In this document: positions 28,202 through 38,740 of the stretch, one piece after another
Numbering within the stretch: the first letter of the stretch is position 1
Layout of the letters: every line of letters starts with the position of its first letter
DNA from: Ficedula albicollis
Taxonomy: Eukaryota > Chordata > Aves > Passeriformes > Muscicapidae
Assembly (NCBI RefSeq): GCF_000247815.1
Contig: NC_021681.1
Span: 10,728,567 to 10,792,566, forward strand
Length of the DNA: 64,000 nucleotides
Direction: 5' to 3'
The notes under the pieces: model-generated
Seen by the model: the letters and a program-made list of their open reading frames with translations, nothing else
The model's database searches: none
What the model was told of the DNA's origin: nothing
Program-made: the position numbers and the translations under genes

Positions 28202-28684
28202 ATTTCTGCAAGCAAGGCAATACTGCTCCCACTCAGCAGAGCTCATTTCAACTGGTCAGGTTGGGAGGGGGGGTATCTCTGCCACCTCCTCTAAGCAACA
28301 ATTATAAATCATGTCCACACTCCATAAATTTAAAAAAAAACAAACAAAAACAACTGAAAAAAGACAACCCCCAACCGACCAAACAAAAAGCCCAAACCAG
28401 CCCAAAATAACCAACAAAACCAGCCAAAAAAACCCACCAAAAAACCCAACAACCAACCAAAACACACAACCATTCCCAAAAACCAAAACAAAACCTCACA
28501 GCAATAATTAAACTAAATATTGAAAAGAAAATAATTTTAAAATGTTAACAGCAATTCTCATGAAGACTGATGCAATAATTAAATAGCAACAAAATAACAT
28601 TTTTCATTCCACTAAATGAAATAAAAACAGAATCCACACACATAAAGCCACAGAGCTTACATTGGAAAGACAGCTTAAAGCTAA
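28202..28684. repeat. Tandem duplication of 483 bp, copy 2
   Basis: Second copy of the preceding unit, over 99% identical, in direct orientation with no spacer. It lies just downstream of the probable PID1 polyadenylation site. No gene is inside; the small open frames are shared A/C-rich low complexity. Confidence 0.95.
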
Positions 28685-29054
28685 AAATGTTTAACTCAAA
28701 ACTCTTTTTTTTTTTATTAAAGTATGAATGCATTTATGCTGGAGAACAGTTTACATACATTGTAAAGCAACAAGCATATTTTCAAGAGGTGTGGACCCTC
28801 CTCAATACATCTCCATGCTCAATCTACATGCTTCACCACTGGACTCACACATACACTCCCACATACAAACACAGAGACACAAAACACAGACACAGGTAGC
28901 TATCTGCTTGGATTAGCTTTCTTTTAAGGCTTCTGTAAGGTGCCCTAGTGCCCCTAACATTACCATAATTACAAACAAAATTGTATAAAGGAGCAGCATT
29001 ACTTGCAAACTATTGATCTGCTCGCAGCCTTAAAAAATATCAAGTGAAACAAGT

Positions 29055-30182
29055 TTTTCCTTTATTTGAGTTTTATTAAACATCTGCATTTAAGAAAGGC
29101 ATGACTGTATATCTGTGAACAAGGAAAGACACAGGAATCTTAACATGAGGCTCTCAACCAGAACAGATGTTCAACTCTGACTCCTAAGGGACCATTTCCT
29201 TTGATCTTTGCAGTGAGGCAGCCCTGTGTGGTGAGACTCCCAGCTCCATCCCACCAGGGTTGCTCACCCAGCAGTGGGAGTGGGGACACAGAGCTGTGCC
29301 CTCCGTGCTCAGATCTCGTCAGACCTGAGGTTGATGAGAAGCCACAGCTCAAACACTCACACCCAATGTCCCTCAACTCTTCCCAGCAGGCCTCCCTCCT
29401 GCAGAGCACATCAGGGTGGGATAATGCACAGACAGCAGGGTTGACTTGCTGAACCCCCAGCCACCAGGGAGTATTTCTGCCCACCCCTTTTTGGTATCCT
29501 GCAGTACACAGTCTGAAACTGCAACTACTGGTGTTGGGTGAAAGACGTGGCAGCAGGTGCATTAAGAAAATAGGTACAATGAATAAAATAAAGGATAGCA
29601 TATGATAAAACGTGTACATACAAGCATCTTTCATTTTTTATCTGTGAAATGTGAATTAACTGCAGAATGCCAGGCCATTAGTCTAAAAGGCTATGTATGG
29701 CTGTCTTAGCCTACCTACAGTCAAAGGATTTGTGTGATGTATCATGGGGAAAGATTCTTCAGGAACCATTAGGGCTTTCCAGGCCTACTTGCTCTTGTGC
29801 ATCAGCATCAGCCCGCAGCTAGGAATGCCAAAGAAGCAACTAATAAAATTGCCTGACCAGTCTTGTAAGACAAACAGGAATGACTGCACTTCATGGTGTG
29901 CACCTGAACTACAGAGACAGAAAAGGGACAGTGATGGGTGGGTGACAGAGGGGGGAGAGGGAGATTTCTTCCTCACTTCTACAACAGCAGCAGATTGCAA
30001 TGCAACGTAATTACTTTAATGATGCATATCTGTAGGTACCAAATTGCTCTTCTGATTTAAAAAGCTGGTCAGACAAGTGTTTGGCAGTCCTTTCATTACC
30101 CAGTTTCAATTGTTGCTTATTCATCTATCAGCTCTCATTCCCTAAGCCATTTCTGCCTTTGCTGAACCGTGAATGAGCTCAG
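29055..30182 (-). other. PID1: Probable PID1 3'UTR
   Basis: This stretch follows the PID1 stop codon on the minus strand and carries no conserved-looking open frame. The first canonical AATAAA signals met downstream of the stop are at 29077-29072 and 29066-29061, giving a 3'UTR of about 1.1 kb. The block next to the stop (30000-30180) is AT-rich. The UTR could instead end earlier at a variant signal or run further; RNA ends would settle it. Confidence 0.6.
29061..29077 (-). terminator. PID1: Paired polyadenylation signals, likely for PID1
   Basis: Two AATAAA hexamers lie on the minus strand at 29072-29077 and 29061-29066, 11 bases apart. They are followed by a U-rich downstream stretch (about 29034-29056, with cttgtttc and a T run). 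No other minus-strand AATAAA was seen between the PID1 stop and this point. Confidence 0.55.
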
Positions 30183-30659
30183 TCAGCCATCGTCAGATTC
30201 AAATTCGTGAGACACTTCCTCCGATGAGCTGTTCCTGTGGATCCGGCCATCACTTTTCATGCTGTGAAAAGTCTTCTTAAAGGCCTCCATCATGGCATGG
30301 GCCAGCTTCTTGGCCTCCAGCTTGCTCTCACACTCCACAGCATGGCAGTCCATCTGGTAGGAGAGGTCGTCGTTGATCTCCCGATAGACCCAAGCGAAGA
30401 TGTTGGGGCTGACGTTGTGGTCAGCAGTGCAGTAGGCTATACGTGCTACCTGGAAGGTATCCATGTGCACTGTGGCCTCACCTTTGAGGTCCAGATGGTG
30501 CAGCCAGACCTGGAAAGGGCGGATTTCCAGAAGGGCATTAGCTGGGTAAACATCCTCCCTGGTGAGCGTGTGCTTCTTCCACAATTCAATGACTGGTTTT
30601 TCTGTGCAGCCTGACAAAAATTGCATCCCAGTTGTGGAAACCTTACCCAAATATGTAAC
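30183..30659 (-). CDS. PID1: PID1 last coding exon (C-terminal 158 residues, PTB/PID domain)
   Basis: This is the terminal coding exon of PID1 (NYGGF4), a cytoplasmic adaptor. In mammals PID1 binds the NPxY tail of LRP1 and dampens insulin signalling (IRS1/AKT, GLUT4 movement). Numbering from the first exon residue, it opens with the PTB strand VTYLGK (1-6). The domain core continues through VARIAYCTAD (71-80), IFAWVYRE (87-94) and MDCHAVECES (103-112). The C-terminal helix typical of PTB domains covers about 112-133, and an acidic Ser/Glu/Asp tail (144-158) ends at TGA (30183-30185). The match to remembered vertebrate PID1 is almost residue for residue. The exon starts at GTT (30659), straight after a splice acceptor in phase 0, so it has no start codon of its own. 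The full protein is about 250 residues; the remaining N-terminal part of roughly 90 was not found in the window. There is no frameshift or internal stop. Confidence 0.96.
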   Translation of the reverse strand, partial: VTYLGKVSTTGMQFLSGCTEKPVIELWKKHTLTREDVYPANALLEIRPFQVWLHHLDLKGEATVHMDTFQVARIAYCTADHNVSPNIFAWVYREINDDLSYQMDCHAVECESKLEAKKLAHAMMEAFKKTFHSMKSDGRIHRNSSSEEVSHEFESDDG

Positions 30660-30680
30660 CTGCAAAGAAGAGCAAAGATA
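30660..30680 (-). promoter_or_regulatory. PID1: Splice acceptor of the PID1 last exon
   Basis: Read on the minus strand, a pyrimidine-rich run (tttgctcttctttgcag) ends in AG at 30661-30660, directly before codon GTT. The extra Met-Gln that an open-frame reading adds upstream is intronic. The break sits where homology to PID1 begins, which fixes the exon edge. Confidence 0.92.
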
Positions 30681-33600
30681 GGTGAAAACACAGAGAGCAG
30701 GCTCTGGTGGTACTGTCTGCCATCCCAGGGAGTTTCACTGGGAAAATAAAACCACACACCTCCCGCCACAAACTCCCCGATTTCCGCATCATTTTCAGTA
30801 AAACAGTTTTTAAACTGCTTTCCAAATATTTGCTTTTGTAGATGCTGATTTCACCATTCAAACCCAGAGATTAAAAATGCCCAAGTGTCTGAGTTTCAAG
30901 GCATTCCACTTTCTTCACCTCCCCTAGAAAGCCCAGCTTTAGAGCCCATGACTACCCCAAGTTCATCTTAGCAAGTACAAGTGCCACTGGAGCAGGTCCC
31001 AGGGAGCTGTAAATGCAAAACACCTTTTTTTTTTCTTCACACTCTATTCAGATGATTTATTTGTATCATATTTCAAACATTAGTATTAGGGAGATGGAGA
31101 CATTCTCAGTTAGATACTGCAAGGCTGCAGGGGTCAGAAAAGCATGATCACAGCAGAGGATTTTAAACTGTTTGAATGTTTCTTTTCCAAAATGATCCCG
31201 TTTTTCCACCACTTTTGCTACTTCTCCTTAAGTATTAAGCCAGGAATAGCTCAAAGCTGTTCAAAACTTTATATATGAGCAGGGCTGAGATATTTATTAC
31301 ATCAATTTAAGAAAATATGCTGCTAAAAAAATCTAGTAATAAATCTACCTAGGTTTAATCACATCATCTCTCTGCTTTCCTGTCTAGTCCTTTCGAGTAA
31401 ATATCCTGTTAGCCAATCAGCACAGGAAAGCAAGGTGGTTTTAGTGCCCCTACAGTAATTTGTTCACCAAATATCAAATTCACTAGGATGTTCACATCAA
31501 AATTCTGTATTCAGCCAGAATACAGCTGTACAGAAACATTCCCCTAAATCTGTGCAGCTACTAATGAGGCTTCCTTCCACTTATAGCTGAATGGAAGATT
31601 ATTTTATCTGGGAAAAGGGATTTTCTCTAGGAAAGACAGGTCAATGCCACATAAATGCAATTATGCAGATTATTCTATTTATTGCTGTTTTCAGGATAGT
31701 GCATTTAGGAACAGCTATATGAAAGCAAAATTGTTCCTCATTTATCTCTTGCAGCAATAACTGGTTGAGACAGAATCTTTTACCCCTTGCTTGATGTCTT
31801 ATATCTCCTCTACATTTTACTCAAGGCATTTGGAGGAAAAAACTAAGCACATTCACTTTCCAAACTAATTTCTTCAAAATTATGCATTAAACACATAGTG
31901 TAGGTTATTTTTATGTTGTAAATGTGCTAAGAAATGTACAGAAAAAAACACAGAATTTCCAAATTTAAGCCCATTTAAAAAAAATCATAGCCACAAGAGA
32001 TACAGGATTTGTAATCCATGCAAACAAAATTCTCCACAAGAAAAATATTCTTCTGCAAGCTTCATACGTTTTGTTAAACTCAGAGGCCTAAATTAAGCCA
32101 TAATTAAGGAAAAAGCTTACAAAACTTTATTGGAAGTCTGTGTGGCTTAACCACGCTTTCCAAAAAAACAAATTCAAAATGGGAAGTCTTATTCTTTGCC
32201 TAAAAATATTCATTATTTGCACTGGGAATATGTTGAATCTTATAAAGCTTTCTATTTTTATTTTTTTTTGAACAATGGGAAACACAACAGCTAGAACAGT
32301 TAACAAGGCAAGACCTACCAGTGTTTTTGCCTTATTTTATTTTATTGGTGATGAGAGTTGAGTTCCCTAAAGTATTGTAGAAAAACTTTAAAGAAAACCT
32401 CAGAGTTCACAGTGCCAACTAAACACATACAAACAGCACATACAGGACCAAAGAGGAATGTGTCTGCAGCATACTGGGGGGTATTTCAACATACATCCAA
32501 AGTCAGATTGCTTTGAATAGAGCAAGATCATTGTGCAAATTTGCACATTCAATATATTCTCCAAAGGTACGCTCAGCACTGTTTCATACTCACAAGCCAG
32601 CTAACAAGAGACAAACACTGTAAACTGACACTTGGGGTCAAATTCAAAGCCCATTGCAGCATCAGAAGTCCTTCCCTAACTTCAAAAGGATTTGCACAAA
32701 GACTTTAAGCCCCGAGGAACAGTGAAATAGCCTCTTGCTCATGCACTTTGTCGCTGCCCAAATACAGCTTGGAATCCCTGGCTGCAGGAGAGAGCTGCCC
32801 CCACTGCAGCATTCTGTCCCCCCAGCTGCTCTTTGGAGAAGCCTGGTCACCTGGAGACCACAGCAATCAGCACCTCTCATGAGTGCACAAGAGGGAATGG
32901 TTTCACCACTGGCTTGCTGCTACCAGCTCGTGAGCAGCCCTGAGCAGCTGGGGAGAGGGAGGAAAGCAAAGGCAGCTCCGTCCCAGGCAGTCAGCATTGC
33001 TGAGCTCTGCAAATTCACTGCTGAGCTGCAAACTCACCCCAGCACACAGCACCAGCTTCTGAGCATGGGCAGCTCCCGAGTGATGCTCAGACACCTTCAG
33101 CCAAGGAGCAAGATCAGAATAAGCTGTTACACAGCAACATAAATTGAATTTAATGTTCTACTCTGTTCCTCTGCAGCAGCTAACTGCAACCCCCTGTTGA
33201 CCATCAATCCGTGCGTGGCCTGCTAAAGAGTAAAGTTACGAAAAATAATGGATTTCCCGAAAATAAAGTAGTTGTATTTTAAGAAAAAAAAACAAAACAG
33301 TGAATTATTCTGTAAGCACCCAATACAAAAGTAACTAATAATAAGGACAGAATTCTGGCTTCTTTACCAAAATGGGATGTATTGGTCTGATTTACTGTCC
33401 CAGTTCTGTCACACTATTACTGTATAGGAACCTTTGGAAAGTTGCTTCTTTTAACATCACTTTGAACCTCCATTATATAAACCTCATTTTCCTTTGAGGA
33501 CACACCATAAATATTGATAAGGTGCTTAGACATTACAACAAGGAGTTCACAGGAAAGAATAAACAAAGCCTCTCCTGTCTTATATAGAAACATCTACACC

Positions 33601-34542
33601 TACTAGAGCTGTTATTTTTGGTTTTGTAAATGAATGATCTTTTTCTTTCCTAGTTGAGATGCAAGCATTTGGCAAGAGTAGCATCACTGAAGCTCTTGAT
33701 GAACAGATGTCTAACATTTCATCACATCATGGTCCCCTAAAACAGAACAGGGATACAGGGCTGGTGAGACATCTCCACTCCTTGACCCATGAGAAGGTCC
33801 TCCTCCCTGAGCTTGGAGTTCCAAGGTTATTCCACAAGCAGTGCTCCCTGCATTTTGGCTCCTGCATCGACACATCTCACAGCATACCCACCTTTGTTTA
33901 AATGCTCAGAAACCACTGACCACACCATTACACTGAAGCTATTACAGTACAACTGTCTTCCTTTTCAATTTCCAAGTCTGCCAGCCAAAGGTCAAAGAAC
34001 ACATCATCCCTTTCATTGTCAGATGGAAAAGAAAGCTATTTTGAGGCAAAAATTTCCACTGGTGGTCTTTCCCATCAAAATCATTGATATCTCATGAGTG
34101 TGAAGCCAGCAGGTATTATAAAAAAGACCCCAAAGCAAAACAATTTCATCTTTAATACTCATAAGAACCAGATGTGAAGGGCACAGAAAGACATGAGTAG
34201 CAGCAGTAGTGATGTTACAGTTCTCATTGCAGGTACAAAAACTCACTGAAGTGCCTGAACAGCATCAACACCACAGCTTTACTGACCAGAGAGTGATCAT
34301 AGACAAAGACAGGCAAAGCCACAGTGCAGGCTGAAAGCCACATCTGTGGTAATACAGCTCTGACCGCCAGCAAAAGTTCACCAGGACTGAATAATGCTTT
34401 TTCTTCCTCTGAACCTCTGGAAGTCACTTGGCAGCAAACATCAGTCCAGGAAAATTACTTATTTGTGCAAGTGTGGCACAGCCTATAGCAAGTGTCATGC
34501 TGTACACAGTGAGGCCAGGAGCTTTATTCCCTCCCCTCCAGG

Positions 34543-34723
34543 GTTGTTAAGCACTGGAAAGAGCTGCATGGGGAAGTGGTGGAGTCCCCGTCCCTGGAAG
34601 TTTCCAAGAAACAACTGGTCATGGCACATAATGCCATGGCTTATTTGACAAGGTGGGATTTGGTCAAAGGTTGGATTTGATGATCTCTGAGGTCTTTTCC
34701 AATCTCAATGATTCCATGATTCT
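34543..34723 (+). mobile_element. CR1 LINE 3'-end fragment in the PID1 intron
   Basis: It contains CR1 3' phrases (gggttgttaagcactgg, gtccctggaagtttccaag, ggttggatttgatgatctc) and finishes with ggtcttttccaatctcaatg followed by attccatgattct, a clear CR1 terminus. The orientation is opposite to PID1 transcription. Confidence 0.9.
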
Positions 34724-36381
34724 AGCCTCAGTGCAAGGTAGAGTAGCTACAGGTTGGTTGTAACAAGTAAATTATGATCAGCATGTTGCAGTCTTTACTT
34801 GTTTTTTGGATACTGTATTTTAAGTGAGAAAACGAATCAAATTCAGCTTGATGCCACTGTGTTAACCTTAAGCAGTGAAGGCATTTCCTATCATATATTC
34901 TACCAGGGATAATAGTATATTTCTTTATGGCCCTTTTAGTCCTTTGGTTTGTGTGTTCCATCTGTCCCACAAGTTTCTGAAAGATACACATATCTCACAA
35001 AAATTTCTTGTGCATATTAAAAATTATCCACATTCTTTCCAGCCTTTCTATGGCAAACTTCATCCTCTGGCAAGCCACTGGCACCAACCATGACATAAAA
35101 TACACTTGAGGCTTCAGCACTTCTATGTTTGCCAGCATTCAAACCTTTTCTAAAAGCCAAGATGTTCTGAAGAGCCCCTTATTTCACCCTAGAGATCTGC
35201 CAATACCAGCGTCAGTATCTGGCAAAACTGTCCTCAACTGAAAAATGCTGTGCCTTTGCCCTTTTGTAATGCAGCTACACCCATGTGACACATAGAGACA
35301 TCTCATGTCAAAGGACATGAAGAATAATTGATGTCATTTTTCATGCACTCTGGTGGAAACACAGAAATATCTGAGTATTTTGACATTGCTATTTTCAGCC
35401 CCTTCAGCCCAATAATGTATAGTGAAAATGTCTTTTAATAACTATGTTCAAGAACTTACAACTTTGAAAAGACCAGTAGAGCAGCTGCCATAGACATTTA
35501 CACTTCTAGCACAGTCTGATTTGTCAGAAGTAATAAGGGGTTTTTCCTTTTCATACTTTCCTTTTCCTCTTTCATCATTGATCTCACATTGTTCACTTGC
35601 AATTCATAGGAGATAAAGAGCAGCTCAGCTCCTGCATGTGTGGATCTGACCTCAGATCTGATGGATCATATGTCCATACTGCTCCTATCTCACAAGCCTC
35701 CCTCAGGCACCTAAAGTTAGACAGTCAAATTACTTTTTCTCCTGTTCCCTATCCCCAGCCCGTAGAATATCAGTGCTCCAAGAAAGCAGATCCAAGCTGT
35801 AAAGACCCATAATTACTGCATTACAGGAGGACAGATGCTCTCTTGGCACAGGAGCTTGGCATGGGAACACATACCTCACAGGACTCTGGGCTCTCTCACT
35901 ATTCAAGACCATGATCAAAAGACCATATGTAAGATTAACTCCTTGGTTATTTATTTAATGTTAGTATTTCTTCCATACCAGATAAGGAGGGGTTTTGTCA
36001 GCAAATTCAACACAGAAAATGAAAAAAAAAAATTAAAATGGAAGACTGATCTTGAGCCAGCAGGTATTTACTCTGCATATTTGCAGTCATCAGAGGATGC
36101 CCTAAAGATCTTGAATCTTGGGCAAATCTTAGTAGTAGATGATTGTCTCTTTTGTTCATCAGTGTTTTACAATAAACATTCATTTAGCCTCAAATTTGGT
36201 CTAGTTGCAACTGATTATGTTTGATCAAGACAGTAGATATTCCTCACTTAAACATGAGGCAGAGGTAATGAGACATTTTCTTCCTGAAAACAAAATTGCC
36301 CCTGTGTCACCTTCAGGAAAGAAAGTGACTGTAAGGGTGTGTGTTAAGATGCACAGACCCTCCAGTCAGTAAGTAAACCAT

Positions 36382-36571
36382 CACAGAATCATGGAAACAT
36401 CAGGATTGGAAGAGACCTTTAAGATCACACAGTCCAACCATCCACTCGGCAGCACCACCACTGCAACTCCTGGGCCACCAAAACACATCACCAGCACCAG
36501 ATCCAGACACCTCCTAAACACCTCCAGGGATGGCAACTCCACCACCTCCCTGGAAAACCTGTTCCACTGGT
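36382..36571 (-). mobile_element. CR1 LINE 3'-end fragment in the PID1 intron
   Basis: On the plus strand it starts cacagaatcatggaaac, then ggattggaagagacctttaa, agtccaaccatccactcg, ctccagggatggcaactcc and cctgttcca, all typical of a CR1 3' end read in reverse. It is truncated after about 190 bp, and the following sequence is unrelated. Confidence 0.92.
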
Positions 36572-37328
36572 TGAATTTTGTCAGTTTGTCCCAGGCAAGC
36601 AAGAACCACCAGCCTAAAGGCTGAGCAAACTTGCAGAAGTTTTAAAGAATACAGAGGAGATTTGAAGAGGAGCAGCCAAAAGCAGGTTTAGGAGGATGTA
36701 TTCATGTTCTGTTTAAAATTACTGCAAGATGTTCCCTGGGTTTGCAGCACAAAAGCAGATGCAGGATCACAAAGTTCAAGCTTCACCTAGACTCCAGGCA
36801 CATATTGCTGAGGCCAGGACACAGTAAGCTTCATCTCCACATCATTACAAGGTCTAGAAACCTCTGCAAGAAGTTGGTACTCAGGAAACCTGTGCTCAAC
36901 TTCACTGCAATGACAATGCAGGAAGCCCCCAGTGGCACCTCCAAGCGGAGTGGCTGGGGAGAATTACCAAAGGGTCACAGATTTGATGGCTGACACTAGT
37001 TTTTCTTTTATCCCCAGTGGAGCTGGGAAACAAGTGAGACAGGCTTGGTAAGTCCTGGCACAGCTTTCATGTCAATAAAAGCAGATTTAGCTGTAGAGTC
37101 ATTTTCAACATCCTTAATTAACACATCCAGCTCCAGGCACAGCGGGAGCGCTCTGTGCTGGACAGGGTACCCGTCTCACCACACCAGCCCAACTCTCCTC
37201 ACCCTAAAGCAGTGACTCAGCCTCAGGCTGGCAGCTTGGGATTTAGAGCCAAAAGCTGCTTTTTGGCTCTGAAGGAAAAACAAAAATATCCCAGACATTC
37301 CACTGGATCACTGAGCAAATACCATGAA

Positions 37329-38032
37329 CTGCATTCAAGCAACGTTTGCTTAAGACCCAAAAAATAACTCAGTCAAGTAAAAAGGCTGTACAGTTTCCCT
37401 CTGCCTGTCACTGCTTCCTCACCCACACTGCTGTGTCCAGCCAAAACCCTGCAGCACGAACACGAGAGCCTTTGTGGGAACAGCAGGTCTCCTCAGCACA
37501 CAGAAATACACAGCAAATGCAGTAATGTGGCTTACAGAAATATGTGAAGAACTGTTTTATTTTTGAGACAAAATTCAGAGGGAGAACAGACTGAGCTAGG
37601 CAACTATTAAATGGAAAATAACCATCAACTCTGAGGGCTGCCCACTGGATTAGAAGGGGGAAAAAAAACGACATCAGTAGTTAACATCTGATTTATTCCA
37701 AGGAATCAAAGGATAGCTGCAGAAAAAGCTGGAAGCATCAGCCTCTCTTCAGCAGTTAAGTCAACAGCCAGCATCTGACTCCTTTTGTGGGACCAAAGCT
37801 GAACTTCACTCTTAAAACAATGCTACAATTCCCCCTTGAAAACAAAAATAATAAACAAGCCCAGCAAGAAATGCATCTGATTCTTTACATCTTCAGAACT
37901 CCTAAGGAAAAACAACTGCTGGGCAGCAGCTGCTCCAGCTGTCCATCTGTCCCCACAGCCATGCTCACAGCAGCCCTTTGCAGGTGCCTTTATTTTCCCA
38001 TGTGTTCCTCAGCTGTGACCATGCAGCACACC
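37329..38032. repeat. Tandem duplication of 704 bp, copy 1
   Basis: This PID1 intron segment is repeated directly at 38033-38740. Only one difference was seen (tgtgttcctc versus tgtgtttctc). The outer breakpoints share the four bases ctgc, so the junction has 4-nt microhomology. No gene or known transposon is recognisable inside the unit. Confidence 0.96.
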
Positions 38033-38740
38033 CTGCATTCAAGCAACGTTTGCTTAAGACCCAAAAAATAACTCAGTCAAGTAAAAAGGCTGTACAGTTT
38101 CCCTCTGCCTGTCACTGCTTCCTCACCCACACTGCTGTGTCCAGCCAAAACCCTGCAGCACGAACACGAGAGCCTTTGTGGGAACAGCAGGTCTCCTCAG
38201 CACACAGAAATACACAGCAAATGCAGTAATGTGGCTTACAGAAATATGTGAAGAACTGTTTTATTTTTGAGACAAAATTCAGAGGGAGAACAGACTGAGC
38301 TAGGCAACTATTAAATGGAAAATAACCATCAACTCTGAGGGCTGCCCACTGGATTAGAAGGGGGAAAAAAAACGACATCAGTAGTTAACATCTGATTTAT
38401 TCCAAGGAATCAAAGGATAGCTGCAGAAAAAGCTGGAAGCATCAGCCTCTCTTCAGCAGTTAAGTCAACAGCCAGCATCTGACTCCTTTTGTGGGACCAA
38501 AGCTGAACTTCACTCTTAAAACAATGCTACAATTCCCCCTTGAAAACAAAAATAATAAACAAGCCCAGCAAGAAATGCATCTGATTCTTTACATCTTCAG
38601 AACTCCTAAGGAAAAACAACTGCTGGGCAGCAGCTGCTCCAGCTGTCCATCTGTCCCCACAGCCATGCTCACAGCAGCCCTTTGCAGGTGCCTTTATTTT
38701 CCCATGTGTTTCTCAGCTGTGACCATGCAGCACACCCTGC
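38033..38740. repeat. Tandem duplication of 704 bp, copy 2
   Basis: Second, nearly identical direct copy of the 704-bp unit, ending at cacaccctgc; the following cttagctgcc is unique sequence. The apparent open frames in it are duplicates of those in copy 1 and show no domain. Confidence 0.96.

Noticed and set aside
29140..29634. Minus-strand 164-codon open frame
   Set aside because: It lies in the probable PID1 3'UTR, shows no domain and has random-looking composition.
30237..30614. Plus-strand 125-codon open frame
   Set aside because: It is the antisense shadow of the PID1 coding exon.
30446..30769. Minus-strand 107-codon frame crossing the PID1 acceptor
   Set aside because: It is in a different frame from PID1 and runs across the splice site into the intron.
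36391..36624. Plus-strand 77-codon frame rich in Thr/Pro
   Set aside because: It is antisense translation of a CR1 fragment.
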